Notes under the pieces: generated by a model
Seen by the model: only the letters and a program-made list of their open reading frames with translations
Databases searched by the model: none
Told to the model about the DNA's origin: nothing
Assembly: GCA_013286795.1 (NCBI GenBank)
Contig: JABDFA010000003.1
Location: 1 to 64,000, forward strand
Length of the DNA stretch: 64,000 nt
Direction of reading: 5' to 3'
Source of the DNA: Candidatus Babelota bacterium
GTDB taxonomy: Bacteria > Babelota > Babeliae > Babelales > JABDEC01
Made by a program: the position numbers and the translations under genes
Shown: in pieces, positions 17,236 to 27,101 of the stretch
How the letters are laid out: each line of letters opens with the position of its first letter
Numbering within the stretch: the stretch's first letter is position 1

Positions 17236-18732
17236 TTAACAAACAACTTTATTTTCAGTAACAGCTTTCTTATGCGTTTTTCCAAGGTAAAACGCAACAG
17301 CTATCCAAATACCAATTAAGCCCAACGAAAATAAAGAACTTACAATAACAAACATATCTGGTGTAACATATTTTTTTATTACATTAACAACAGAACCTGC
17401 TGCTTTAGATGAACGAGAGCCAAACATTTCTGTCCAAGCCTTAGCCTTATATTTTGTATCACGTGTTGTAGGAATATATAATTGCTCTTTTGTTGGTTGG
17501 TTAAGAGCATAATTTATACTCTTTGAAAGTACCATCACCCAGAATGCCACAGTTAATGCAATTTCAGGCTCCAATGTTGAGCTTAAGAATAATGCACCTA
17601 CACCAAGAGCAACTAATATTGGCATTAAAACAAGAGCTGTGGTTAGTCCTAATTTGCGGGCAATAACGTTAATGCCTAACAACATACAAACAAGCGCTAT
17701 ACCGTTTGTCCAGACGCCATATTCGCCCAGATAAGCAGATAATTCACCTGCAGAAGCGAATTTAGAAGCAGATAATGATTTTAATTGGAAATCAAAAATT
17801 GTTACAACAACTTCATATAAAGAAATTACTGCAAAAATTCCCAAAAGATAAGGCTTTGACAACATTAGCTTCAAGCCTTCAGTAAAGCCTGTTTCTTCTT
17901 TTTTGACTTTAGGTGAATTAGCTTCTTCAGCTGATTGATAACCAACCAACTGTTCTTTGGGAGTAATAGTGACAAATATTTTAATCATCAATGCAATACA
18001 GAAAATCCAAATTCCTGCTATGAAAGCCATAGTGTGCGCGCCAAGATTTTTAGCCTGTGTAGCAATAAGCAATGGGCCCATGACACCTCCCAATTGACCA
18101 CCCATACCTATAATTGGATATCCTTTTTTTGCAGAATCTGGAGATGTAATATCAGCATTAAATGACCAAAAGAGAGCTACTATTATTGAGCCAAAACTTT
18201 CTATAAATATATACCATGCCCAGCCAATCATTCTTCCAAGAAGAAGTACATGCTGTGTGTCTGTTTTTCCGCCAACCAATGTAATAACTTCTGTATTGGC
18301 AAGACCTAAAGTTGAACTAGAGAAAAAGTATGCAAACATTAAAGCTAAAGTACCATAAATAGCACATAATGCATAAAAAACTCTATGACGTGGAAATTTG
18401 TCAACAAGCTTTGAATAAATCATAACTAAGGGAAAAACTATAACCAAAGAAAGCATTTTCGCATAGGGAATATTGAGAGAACCGGACATTTTACAGAATA
18501 TTCCATCTTTGATAGGTCTTAATAACCAATAAACTCCTATAACAAAACCAAAAATAATAGCTAATAACAGGAATTTCTTTAATTCATCTCTAGAAAACTT
18601 ACCATAAAATTTAGTGATGAGCTTATCAGCAAAATCAACTCTCAAAAACCATAAAACGAGAACACCTAAAAAACTTGCGATTAAACCGCAAAAACCATAT
18701 TTAACTAAAGTTAATAATAATCCAATATCCAT
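17236..18732 (-). CDS. tlc: ATP/ADP translocase (NTT/Tlc family), copy 2
   Basis: 498 residues with about 12 membrane helices. Family markers are FVIGVYWLLRPIKDGIFCKM, the FIESFGSIIVALFWSFNADI segment and LNQPTKEQLYIPTTRDTKYK, followed by KAWTEMFGSRSSKAAGS. The role is import of host nucleotides in exchange for ADP or phosphate. GGAG precedes the ATG. Its length and motifs are closer to the classic ATP/ADP exchangers than copy 1, but transport specificity cannot be read from sequence alone. It heads the two-gene unit and is divergent from lon. Confidence 0.95.
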   Translation of the reverse strand: MDIGLLLTLVKYGFCGLIASFLGVLVLWFLRVDFADKLITKFYGKFSRDELKKFLLLAIIFGFVIGVYWLLRPIKDGIFCKMSGSLNIPYAKMLSLVIVFPLVMIYSKLVDKFPRHRVFYALCAIYGTLALMFAYFFSSSTLGLANTEVITLVGGKTDTQHVLLLGRMIGWAWYIFIESFGSIIVALFWSFNADITSPDSAKKGYPIIGMGGQLGGVMGPLLIATQAKNLGAHTMAFIAGIWIFCIALMIKIFVTITPKEQLVGYQSAEEANSPKVKKEETGFTEGLKLMLSKPYLLGIFAVISLYEVVVTIFDFQLKSLSASKFASAGELSAYLGEYGVWTNGIALVCMLLGINVIARKLGLTTALVLMPILVALGVGALFLSSTLEPEIALTVAFWVMVLSKSINYALNQPTKEQLYIPTTRDTKYKAKAWTEMFGSRSSKAAGSVVNVIKKYVTPDMFVIVSSLFSLGLIGIWIAVAFYLGKTHKKAVTENKVVC

Positions 18733-18985
18733 AACTTAATTATCTCCGACAAGTTAAAAAACTATACAATGTGTCAATTATTCATTTGTTTAAATATTAC
18801 CATTTAATAGTGAATTTGTAAAAATAATTTAATTTTACCTATTTTTTATACATAACTAATTAACCCTTTCAATTAACTTAAATAAAAAGTTTTATTTTAA
18901 GTTTACTAATCCTAAGCTCTTTGGTAAACTGATTTTTATTAAGAAACTAATTTTATGCATATTAATTTTCTATTAGACAATTTGG

Positions 18986-21436
18986 ATGGTTTTGATGAAA
19001 GAAGTTAAAGATAAATCTAAAAATGAAAATCCGTTTGTTATTTCTCTGTTGCCTTTAAAAAATGTTGTCATCCTGCCCAAAGGAATAATCCCAATTATTG
19101 TGGGCAGAGAACAATCTTTAAAAGCGACAGAATATGCCTTACAAGAAAATAAAACTATATTTATAACTACTCAAAAACATCCTGATATAGATTATCCTAA
19201 AAGAGAGGATGTATTTGATACAGGCGTTAGAGCAAAAATATTACAAGTAATGAAAATGCCAAACAATTCCTTAAAAATTTTGGTGGAAGGAATTTGTAGA
19301 TCTCGAATATTAAGCTCTGAAGATAATGGCCAATTCTTGACAGTATGCTGTCAGGATCTTGAAACTACTAGTCTAGAAAAAAGCGTAGAAAATGAAGCCA
19401 TTTGGAGACAAATACAAGTACTATACACTAACTATGCAAAATCAAATCCTAATATTCCACATGATCTTTCATTAGTCACACAAACAGCTGATGACATGGA
19501 TCATCTAACTGATACAATAGCGATACATTTAACAAATCTTTCAATGAATGAAAGACAGCAAATCTTAGAAACTGCTGATTTAAATGAAAGAATGTTAAAG
19601 GTAGCATCATTATTAAAAAAAGAATTAGAAATACAAAAAACAGAACAAAAAATTAAAAGTCACATTCAAACTCAAGTAGAAAAAAACCAAAAAGAATATT
19701 ATTTAACTGAACAGATGAAAGCTATTCAAAAAGAATTAGGCCGAGATGATCAACTGACAGAAATAGCTCATCTTAAGGAAAAAGTTAAAAATTTAAAACT
19801 TCCAAAAGAAGCTTTAGAAAAAGTTGAAAAAGAAATAAATAGACTAGAACAAATGCCTCCTCTTTCAGCGGAAGCAGTTGTAAGCAGAAATTATATTGAC
19901 TGGGTAATCTCAATTCCTTGGGTAAATAAAAGTAAAGATAATATAAGTCTTGAAGAAGCTGAAGATATCTTAGAAAAAAGCCATGCTAAATTATCAAAAG
20001 CAAAAGAAAGAATCATAGAGTTCTTAGCCGCAAAGAAATATTCAGGAAACACTGAACGCGCAACTATTATATGTTTATCTGGCCCACCTGGTGTAGGAAA
20101 AACTTCTTTAGCTCAAGCTATTGCAAAGAGTTTAGGTAGAGAATTTGTAAGAATATCTTTAGGCGGGGTAAGAGATGAGGCTGAAATCAGGGGACATAGA
20201 AGGACATATATAGGAGCATTGCCAGGAAAAATAATTCAGGCAATGAGAAAGACTAATATAATAAATCCTGTCATATTGCTTGATGAAATTGACAAAATTT
20301 CCAGAGATATGCATGGTGATCCGTCCTCTGCATTACTTGAAGTTTTAGATCCGGAACAAAATAAAGGTTTTTCAGACCATTTTTTAGATATAGAATATGA
20401 TCTTTCTAACGTAATATTTATTACTACAGCAAATCACATGGAAGGCATTGCATACCCATTACTTGATAGAATGGAAGTAATACATTTATCTGGTTACACA
20501 GAAAAAGATAAAATTGAAATTGTTAATAGATTTTTAATTCCAAAAAAACTAAAAGAGTATGGACTAAAATCTCAACAATTTAATTTACCAGAGGCTGTTT
20601 TAAGTACAATAATCTCTGAATACACAAAAGAAGCTGGCGTCAGACAAATAGAACGCATAATTGCAAAATTAATGCGTAAAGTTATACAACAAATTCTAAA
20701 AAACAGTAAATTAAAAAAATTTACTATAACCCATGAAATAATAAAAGAATGGTTGGGTCATCCAAAATATAGAAAAACTTCTTTAGATACACAAAAAAAC
20801 AATATTGGTCTAGCTACAGGATTAGCTTGGACAGAATTTGGTGGCGATGTTCTAGAAATAGAATCTAGCATAGTTCCAGGCAAAGGCGGTGTAACACTTA
20901 CAGGTCAGCTTGGTGAAGTTATGCAAGAATCAGCGCAAGCTGCATTAAGTTACATTAGATCTAGGGCAATAGAATTTGGTTTAAAAAACTCATTTAATTC
21001 ATCAAAAGATATTCATATCCATATACCTGAAGGAGCGACACCAAAAGATGGTCCTTCCGCTGGCATATCTATGTGTCTAGCTTTAATATCCGCCTTAACC
21101 AAAATACCTGTAAAAAATGCAATTGCTATGACTGGTGAAATTACTCTTCGTGGTAGAGTATTAGCTGTTGGTGGCTTAAAAGAAAAGATCTTAGCAGCTA
21201 AACAATACAAAATGGAAACAGTAATTTTACCAAGGGACAATTATGACGATGTACAAGAATTTATCAAAGAAATAGATGATATAAATTTAGTATTTGTAGA
21301 AACTATGGATGAAGTGATTAAGCATGCATTAACAAAAAATCCATTAGAAAAATCTGAAAATAGTAAAAAAAATAAATCACTTAAAAAGATAATACCCGCT
21401 TCAGCTATAAAAGAAAATAACATTAACCTGGGCTAG
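18986..21436 (+). CDS. lon: ATP-dependent protease Lon
   Basis: 816 residues with the full LonA order. The N-terminal substrate domain starts LLPLKNVVILPKGIIPI. A coiled linker leads to the AAA+ module with Walker A GPPGVGKTS and Walker B VILLDEIDK. The C-terminal serine-lysine protease domain has Ser691 in PKDGPSAG and Lys734 in GGLKEK, and the 43-residue spacing equals that of E. coli Lon. It degrades misfolded and regulatory proteins in the cytoplasm. The ATG at 18986 is given; an ATG at 18995, with GG-rich sequence 5 nt upstream, is equally possible. The 3' end overlaps the convergent ATPase gene by 4 nt. Confidence 0.98.
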   Translation: MVLMKEVKDKSKNENPFVISLLPLKNVVILPKGIIPIIVGREQSLKATEYALQENKTIFITTQKHPDIDYPKREDVFDTGVRAKILQVMKMPNNSLKILVEGICRSRILSSEDNGQFLTVCCQDLETTSLEKSVENEAIWRQIQVLYTNYAKSNPNIPHDLSLVTQTADDMDHLTDTIAIHLTNLSMNERQQILETADLNERMLKVASLLKKELEIQKTEQKIKSHIQTQVEKNQKEYYLTEQMKAIQKELGRDDQLTEIAHLKEKVKNLKLPKEALEKVEKEINRLEQMPPLSAEAVVSRNYIDWVISIPWVNKSKDNISLEEAEDILEKSHAKLSKAKERIIEFLAAKKYSGNTERATIICLSGPPGVGKTSLAQAIAKSLGREFVRISLGGVRDEAEIRGHRRTYIGALPGKIIQAMRKTNIINPVILLDEIDKISRDMHGDPSSALLEVLDPEQNKGFSDHFLDIEYDLSNVIFITTANHMEGIAYPLLDRMEVIHLSGYTEKDKIEIVNRFLIPKKLKEYGLKSQQFNLPEAVLSTIISEYTKEAGVRQIERIIAKLMRKVIQQILKNSKLKKFTITHEIIKEWLGHPKYRKTSLDTQKNNIGLATGLAWTEFGGDVLEIESSIVPGKGGVTLTGQLGEVMQESAQAALSYIRSRAIEFGLKNSFNSSKDIHIHIPEGATPKDGPSAGISMCLALISALTKIPVKNAIAMTGEITLRGRVLAVGGLKEKILAAKQYKMETVILPRDNYDDVQEFIKEIDDINLVFVETMDEVIKHALTKNPLEKSENSKKNKSLKKIIPASAIKENNINLG

Positions 21437-22575
21437 CTTATTAACTTGGGTAATTCTTTTAAAGCATCTTCAATTGGTATTGCAGAAATATCGCCATAAT
21501 ATTCTTTATGTTTGCCAAGATGTAAAATATAAAGTTTAGCTTCCGGATAATCTTCTTTAAAATCCTTTAAGCCCTTTAAAAGCTTGCTGGTAATATTTGA
21601 AGAACGTTTAATTTCAAATGCATGCAACCCTTTAGGTCCATATATAACAAAATCAACTTCCTGCCCTGAAGATGTTCTCCAGAAATATACCTTATAACCT
21701 AGTTCTAAATAATCATTTATAGCCAAAAGAGATTGAAGAAAAATAGTTTCTAGAGCTGGACCATCAGCTTCTTCTTGTGTATCCAACGGACCCATCGGAC
21801 GCAGTGTTCTAAAAACACCTGTATCAAAAAAATAAAATTTTTGATGCGCAACAATTTTTCTTTTAGCTCTATAGCTAAACGCAGAAATCCTAACAGACAG
21901 AAGAAGATCTTCTAATATTTCAAAGTAGTTTGAAACTATGATTCTATTTAATCCAACTTCTCTAGCTATCTCTGATACATTCAAAACTTGAGCCTGAGAA
22001 AAACTAGCAACTTCTAAGAACTTAGCAAAAATACCTATATTTCTTGTTAATCCCTCTTGTAAAACTTCTTCACGTAAGTATGTCTGAACATAGGTTTCTA
22101 AATATTTTTTTGGATCTTCATGATTAATTACAGAAGGAAGTAGGCCATATTTAAGGGCATAAAGTAAATTAAAAGAATCCCCCATTTCTTGCGCTACTAA
22201 TGGATGCATATTATATCTTAATGCTCTTCCGGCTAAAAGGTTAGTACCTTTTCTTTTTAAAGTCCTAGCACTTGAACCTGTTAATAAAAAACGAAATTTT
22301 TTACTTTCTATTAATCTATGCACTTCATTTAAAAGTTCAGGAATTCTTTGAACTTCATCAATTACTATCCAATTTTCAAAATTTGGTGGTATTAAATTCT
22401 CTAATCTATTAGGATCTGCCAAAAGTGAATTATAAAGAGAAAAATCTAGCAAATCTAAATAAAGTTCATTTTTTAAATGAGTTTTAATCCAAGAAGTTTT
22501 CCCTGTTCCTCTTGGACCAAATAGAAAAATACTACTTTTGCCATCTAAGGGCAATTTTAAAATCCTGTTAAACAT
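21433..22575 (-). CDS. AAA ATPase with DUF4143 domain, copy 1
   Basis: 380 residues. The N-terminal P-loop ATPase has Walker A FGPRGTGKTS and a Walker B/QR motif WIVIDEVQRIPELL, then the sensor LLTGSSARTLKR. A winged-helix-like region (about 180-250) is followed by the DUF4143 C-terminal domain. That domain has a nuclease-like GQEVDFVIYGPKG and AFEIKRSS pattern (D...ExK), also seen in restriction-endonuclease folds. The family is widespread in archaea and bacteria with no settled role. A second, only distantly similar member lies at 55233-56378. Confidence 0.85.
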   Translation of the reverse strand: MFNRILKLPLDGKSSIFLFGPRGTGKTSWIKTHLKNELYLDLLDFSLYNSLLADPNRLENLIPPNFENWIVIDEVQRIPELLNEVHRLIESKKFRFLLTGSSARTLKRKGTNLLAGRALRYNMHPLVAQEMGDSFNLLYALKYGLLPSVINHEDPKKYLETYVQTYLREEVLQEGLTRNIGIFAKFLEVASFSQAQVLNVSEIAREVGLNRIIVSNYFEILEDLLLSVRISAFSYRAKRKIVAHQKFYFFDTGVFRTLRPMGPLDTQEEADGPALETIFLQSLLAINDYLELGYKVYFWRTSSGQEVDFVIYGPKGLHAFEIKRSSNITSKLLKGLKDFKEDYPEAKLYILHLGKHKEYYGDISAIPIEDALKELPKLIS

Positions 22576-22809
22576 TTTATCATTTTTCCTTAAAATATGA
22601 TAACTTATATATCAAAAATATAATATTTTTCACGATTTTAGTCAATAATTTCTAGATTTTCACGTTTTTTGATATCCAAATCATCATTTTTCAACGATTT
22701 TTGATAAACCTTACACCACCTTTAATAAATTCAACCCCCCTTTGCGCTTTATTTTAATATGGGTAATCTAGCTAGTAATATAGGTAATTTAATTCAAGTT
22801 AGGGGTCTT

Positions 22810-23463
22810 ATGAAAATTATAAGAACATTTATTATAACTATTTTTTTTGTAATATCAGCTTCAAGTTACTGCTCTGAGAAATTTAAGCTAGAACAAGAAA
22901 AATTAACCTTTAATAAAAATCAGGTAATTGTAACTTACTATAAAGAATCAGATAGCACGACACTTGTGTTTAAAGAAAATATAGCTAATGGTGCAGTTAT
23001 AGGTGAAATATGCTACATAAAAATCAAAACTGATCCTAATTGGTTCTACATATGCAATGTATATATAGAACCAACACATAGAGGCCAAGGATATGCTCAG
23101 TGTATGTTAAAACATGTAATCAATTTGTTAAAACAGCAAAAATCCAATGCCATTTTCCTTGAAGTCGGTCCCTTTGAAAAAATATATGGTCAATATATAG
23201 AATTACCAACAAATGATCCAAATTATTTTTTAAAAATAAAACTCTTAAAAAAACTTTATAGTAAATGCGGCTTCAAAGAAGAAAGAAATGAGCAAGTTAT
23301 TAAATGTCTAGAAAGTATTTATAAATCCTTATTCAATGTAAAAATGGATAAACAGAATGTAATGACACTTTGCCTTGAACAAAAACAAGAAACTACAGAA
23401 GATCAAGAAGATTTATTTGATCCAGTATGTCTTGTTTTAGCTTTTGCTGGTTTTTTTAATTAA
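22810..23463 (+). CDS. Exported GNAT-family acetyltransferase
   Basis: 217 residues. A signal peptide (TFIITIFFVISASSYC) precedes a GNAT fold with the acetyl-CoA motif VYIEPTHRGQGYAQCMLKHV (about 95-115) and a following hydrophobic strand (NAIFLEVGPFE). Most GNATs are cytoplasmic, so a leader on one is unusual and suggests action outside the cell, perhaps on host targets. The ATG at 22810 has AGGGG 5 nt upstream; an upstream ATG at 22759 would bury the leader. The C terminus (DLFDPVCLVLAFAGFF) vaguely recalls the F-box-like ends of the ankyrin proteins. Confidence 0.75.
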   Translation: MKIIRTFIITIFFVISASSYCSEKFKLEQEKLTFNKNQVIVTYYKESDSTTLVFKENIANGAVIGEICYIKIKTDPNWFYICNVYIEPTHRGQGYAQCMLKHVINLLKQQKSNAIFLEVGPFEKIYGQYIELPTNDPNYFLKIKLLKKLYSKCGFKEERNEQVIKCLESIYKSLFNVKMDKQNVMTLCLEQKQETTEDQEDLFDPVCLVLAFAGFFN

Positions 23464-23526
23464 AATTTATTAATCTAAGAATTAATTAAATCATTTTAAC
23501 AATATTAACAAATAGGGAAATATTTC

Positions 23527-23952
23527 ATGAAAAATACTATTATAAAAATATCAATCTTGACAGGAACTATCGCAATTAATTTATCTGCCCAAGATTTTGA
23601 AGATTATCAAGAAAAATATGATCGTGAAAATTCTATTGAATGCTTAAATCCTACTATAGAACCAGAATACCCACTAACACTTGGAACCACTATAGGTTAC
23701 AGCAGTATTAAATCTGAAGTTGATGAATTGGATGAAAATTATATACCATTTCATGGTACTCCTTCTCATAAAAATATTGAAAGTTATATTCAAAATATAG
23801 ACAAAGAAGAAGAACGCGAAAAACAAGAAAGATTGCAAAGTGAGCAAATAGATAAACTACAATCATGCTTAGAACTACTATATTTAATAAATCCTTATAT
23901 AAAATCATCTATATATATTAGAGAATTACTAAAAAAATATACTAAAGTTTAA
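23527..23952 (+). CDS. Small secreted hypothetical protein
   Basis: 141 residues, not recognised. It has a signal peptide (KISILTGTIAINLSAQ) and an acidic mature part rich in Asp/Glu/Tyr. A charged coil follows (EEREKQERLQSEQIDKLQS), then a C terminus LLYLINPYIKSSIYIRELLK. GGGAAA lies upstream of the ATG. It follows the exported GNAT by 63 nt on the same strand and may share its transcript. The last 11 nt overlap the convergent cmk gene. Confidence 0.65.
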   Translation: MKNTIIKISILTGTIAINLSAQDFEDYQEKYDRENSIECLNPTIEPEYPLTLGTTIGYSSIKSEVDELDENYIPFHGTPSHKNIESYIQNIDKEEEREKQERLQSEQIDKLQSCLELLYLINPYIKSSIYIRELLKKYTKV

Positions 23953-24613
23953 TTTTCTCTAAAACAGTTTTTAGAGTTTTTTCTTGGGTTAAGTTAGAGT
24001 TATCAATTACAATAGCATCTTTGGGAACAACAGACAAAGATGCTATTACTTTTTTATCACGATCATCACGCTCCATAACTTTTGACTTACATTCTTCAAA
24101 TGATAAATCTTGCCCTTGTTCTGCAAGATATTTTTGCCAACGTTTTGCTCTAATATCTATAGAAGCCGTAAGAAAGAATTTTAAATCAGCGTTAGGGAAT
24201 ATAATAGAACCACAATCTCTTCCATCACAAACTAATTTTTTTTTAAAGCTAAAACTTTTTTGATAATCTTGTAATATTTCTCTGGCTCTCAAATTAGAAC
24301 TTAAAATGGATGCATATTTACTTACTTGGCTAGAATGTAAAAATTCAGTTATATCTATATTATTATAAATAACATGTGAATCGTTATTTAGATAAATATA
24401 ATTAAATTTATCTTGATTAAGAATTTTTGTAATATCTTCATATTTAGCGTTTGTTAGATCTTGTTCAGAATAATTAAAATTATTTACCAAAATATATGCA
24501 ACCGCACGATAAATAAGACCTGTATTTAAATAGAATATATTTAAAGTTTTTGCAATATTGCGAGCCAGTGAAGATTTTCCACTAACAGATGGGCCATCTA
24601 TTGTTATAATCAT
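23942..24613 (-). CDS. cmk: Cytidylate kinase
   Basis: 223 residues. The P-loop is IDGPSVSGKSSLARNIAK near the N terminus, followed by the CMP-kinase patterns LNTGLIYRAVAY, VCDGRDCGSIIFPNADLKFF and the lid-side RAKRWQKYLAE with the MERDDRDK arginine region. It phosphorylates CMP and dCMP in the cytoplasm for nucleic acid precursor supply. GGA precedes the ATG. It lies 17 nt downstream of recJ, probably in one operon (recJ-cmk). Confidence 0.95.
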   Translation of the reverse strand: MIITIDGPSVSGKSSLARNIAKTLNIFYLNTGLIYRAVAYILVNNFNYSEQDLTNAKYEDITKILNQDKFNYIYLNNDSHVIYNNIDITEFLHSSQVSKYASILSSNLRAREILQDYQKSFSFKKKLVCDGRDCGSIIFPNADLKFFLTASIDIRAKRWQKYLAEQGQDLSFEECKSKVMERDDRDKKVIASLSVVPKDAIVIDNSNLTQEKTLKTVLEKIKL

Positions 24614-24630
24614 AAATTTCCTTAATTGTG

Positions 24631-26361
24631 TTAATGCTTAAAATAAACATCTAGCCCTAAAAGCTCCACATTAGTTTTTCCATTCCAATGATTTTCTGTA
24701 ACCTGAGCAGCCAAATCAAATGATTCTTCACCAATAGAAGAAAGTTTTTCAAATAGATCCAAACTATTAAAGAACATCACAGGCTTAATAATTCCATCAG
24801 CAAAAATATAACATTTGATATGCACATCTTTTAACAAGAGTGGTTTTTGCACCAATACTACATCCTTGATATAAAAATATGGTCGCTCATTTTTATGGCC
24901 AAAAGGCTCAAGATGCTCTAAATCAGATATAAATTTATTATTTAAATCCATTAATTTAATTTCTGCTTCCAAATTTAATTTTTGCTTTAAATCAAAATCT
25001 GACAACTTAGTTGATATAGATTGTTCTAATCTTTCTTTCAATATAGGTAAATTTTCAGCCTTCAAAGAAAGTCCAGCAGCTTGAGAATGGCCCCCAAATT
25101 TTTCTAATAAATCCTTAGATTCATTCAACGCATCAAAAATATTAAAACCACCAATAGATCTACAAGAACCTTTTGCCATCCCATCTTTTGTCAAATGAAA
25201 TAAAAGAGTTGGTAATCCATATTCACCAACAAATCTAGAAGCTACTAAACCAATAACTCCTGTGGGCCAATTATCACTAGCAGCCATAATAATTTTTTCT
25301 TTTGACAAATCAATTTGGTTAGATTTAATTTGCAAATCTATTTCTTGAAAAATAGATTTTTCTATCTGTTTTCGCGCATTATTAAGTTCCAGCAAAACTG
25401 TCCCTACATGTTCCACTTCTTTATTGTCAGAACCTATTAAAAATTTAACGCCTTGTCTTGGATCTTCTAATCTGCCTAGAGCATTAATTTGAGGAGCAAT
25501 AGAAAAACCTACATCAAGAGAGCCAATCTTTGTTTTAGAAATCTTACCATTTTGTTTCAAAACTTTTAAAGACAAACTTTCTACTTTATTAACATAATGT
25601 AAACCATGCCTAACCCAAAATCTATTTTCCCCAACAAGAGGCACCACATCTGCAATTGTACCAAGTAATAAAAGTTCATAAACTTTTGAAGGCAATTTTC
25701 TATCCAATTTTTCATACAATAAAGAAAGTAATTTAAATGTAACACCCACTCCAGCTAGATGCTTAAATGGATAAGAACAATCTAATTGATTGGGATTAAC
25801 AATAGCGAATGCATCTGGTATTAAATCTTGTTGCCTATGATGATCTGTGATTATTAAATCTATGTCTAATTTTTTAGCCTCTTTTGCAGGTTCAAAGGCA
25901 GTTATTCCATTGTCTACAGTAATAATAAGATTATAACCATTTTCTGCTGCTTTACGTACAATTTTTGTAGATAACCCATATCCATCACGTGCACGATTAG
26001 GTAAAAAGAAATTTACTTTTGCCCCAATTTCAGGCAAACAAATCATCATCATTGCAGAAGAAGTGATCCCATCAACATCATAATCACCAAAAATTAAAAT
26101 TTTTTCTTCCTTTTCAACTGATCTTAAAATTCGCTCAACTGCTTTTGAACAATCTTTCATCTGAGATGAATGTGCCACATCTTTTTCATACGAACTAAAC
26201 AAAAATGAATTCACTTGCTCTGCAGTTGATATGCCACGCATAAATAATGCCTGACAAATTGGCAAAGATAGATTATAGGAAGATGCAATCTTTAAAACAG
26301 AACTTTGATCATAATTTGGCAATAACCAAAGATATCGTTCACCTTGAAGAATATTTAACAT
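24631..26361 (-). CDS. recJ: Single-stranded-DNA exonuclease RecJ
   Basis: 576 residues. The DHH phosphoesterase core has FGDYDVDGITSSA (Asp93, Asp95, Asp97), TVDNGI and TDHH (173-175). The DHHA1 part has IMAASDNWPTGVIGLVASR, and GGHSQAAG supplies the second conserved glycine-rich block. A C-terminal OB-like domain ends near residue 576. It degrades single-stranded DNA 5' to 3' in recombination and repair. Typical RecJ length. Preceded by the DJ-1 homologue (5 nt gap) and followed by cmk. Confidence 0.95.
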   Translation of the reverse strand: MLNILQGERYLWLLPNYDQSSVLKIASSYNLSLPICQALFMRGISTAEQVNSFLFSSYEKDVAHSSQMKDCSKAVERILRSVEKEEKILIFGDYDVDGITSSAMMMICLPEIGAKVNFFLPNRARDGYGLSTKIVRKAAENGYNLIITVDNGITAFEPAKEAKKLDIDLIITDHHRQQDLIPDAFAIVNPNQLDCSYPFKHLAGVGVTFKLLSLLYEKLDRKLPSKVYELLLLGTIADVVPLVGENRFWVRHGLHYVNKVESLSLKVLKQNGKISKTKIGSLDVGFSIAPQINALGRLEDPRQGVKFLIGSDNKEVEHVGTVLLELNNARKQIEKSIFQEIDLQIKSNQIDLSKEKIIMAASDNWPTGVIGLVASRFVGEYGLPTLLFHLTKDGMAKGSCRSIGGFNIFDALNESKDLLEKFGGHSQAAGLSLKAENLPILKERLEQSISTKLSDFDLKQKLNLEAEIKLMDLNNKFISDLEHLEPFGHKNERPYFYIKDVVLVQKPLLLKDVHIKCYIFADGIIKPVMFFNSLDLFEKLSSIGEESFDLAAQVTENHWNGKTNVELLGLDVYFKH

Positions 26362-26366
26362 TTATT

Positions 26367-26897
26367 TTACTTATACAATGCTTTCAGAATAGCCATACCA
26401 AAATCTTGAGCATGATCTGGACCATCTGCTGTTATTAAATTTCTGTCAACAACTACGCCTGTTTCTATTACAGTTGCATTAAAACTACTCATTATACCTT
26501 TTAGTTTATTATCTTTATCCCATCCAGTAATTCTTCTTCCATCAAGAACACCTGCGTTACCTAAAATTCTTGGTGCAATACAGATGGCTCCAAAGAGCTT
26601 ATCTAATTGCTTATCAGCAGCTCTAATTATTCTATAAGTTTTTTCATTATCTAAATGTTCCATCGCATTTGGACCACCTATAAGAAAAACTCCATCATAA
26701 TTATCAACATTTACATCATCCAATAAAAGATCTACCTTAACAGCTGATCCATCAGACGAAATAGCATGTCCCTCTTCATTTTTACTATTACTTGCTGTAA
26801 AAACTTTTACATCTTCATCTTCAAGTATCTGTCTTGGCACACCATACTCAATAGGCTGAAATCCCTTGCTAGCTATTATAAACAAAACTTTTTTCAT
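26367..26897 (-). CDS. DJ-1/PfpI family protein
   Basis: 176 residues of the DJ-1/ThiJ/PfpI flavodoxin-like fold: MKKVLFIIASKGF, a conserved Glu near residue 17, GVFLIGGPNAMEHL and the nucleophile-elbow AICIAPRIL. The cysteine is residue 106 when the ATG at 26897 is used, the same number as in human DJ-1 by coincidence. Possible activities include glyoxalase/deglycase-type or chaperone functions, which vary among members. A TTG two codons earlier is less likely as a start. Upstream of recJ in an apparent DJ1-recJ-cmk run. Confidence 0.88.
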   Translation of the reverse strand: MKKVLFIIASKGFQPIEYGVPRQILEDEDVKVFTASNSKNEEGHAISSDGSAVKVDLLLDDVNVDNYDGVFLIGGPNAMEHLDNEKTYRIIRAADKQLDKLFGAICIAPRILGNAGVLDGRRITGWDKDNKLKGIMSSFNATVIETGVVVDRNLITADGPDHAQDFGMAILKALYK

Positions 26898-27027
26898 GCA
26901 CAATCTCTCTTTATTATAAAAAAATTAATTATAAATAAATATGATCAACTACATAGTCCAAGTCAACAAATCTGAAAAAATTACTATTTATATTCAAATT
27001 TTAATATTTCAAATATAAATTACACTC

Positions 27028-27056
27028 TTGATTCTGTCAGTTTATTTCTGTATAAT
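27028..27056 (+). promoter_or_regulatory. Sigma-70-type promoter of the ankyrin pair
   Basis: TTGATT (27028-27033), 17-nt spacer, TATAAT (27051-27056), 45 nt before the ATG at 27102. A near-perfect consensus for a housekeeping promoter. Confidence 0.7.
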
Positions 27057-27101
27057 TAAGATATAGCTATAATTACTAACAGCTTAAATTGGAGGTATTT
27101 T

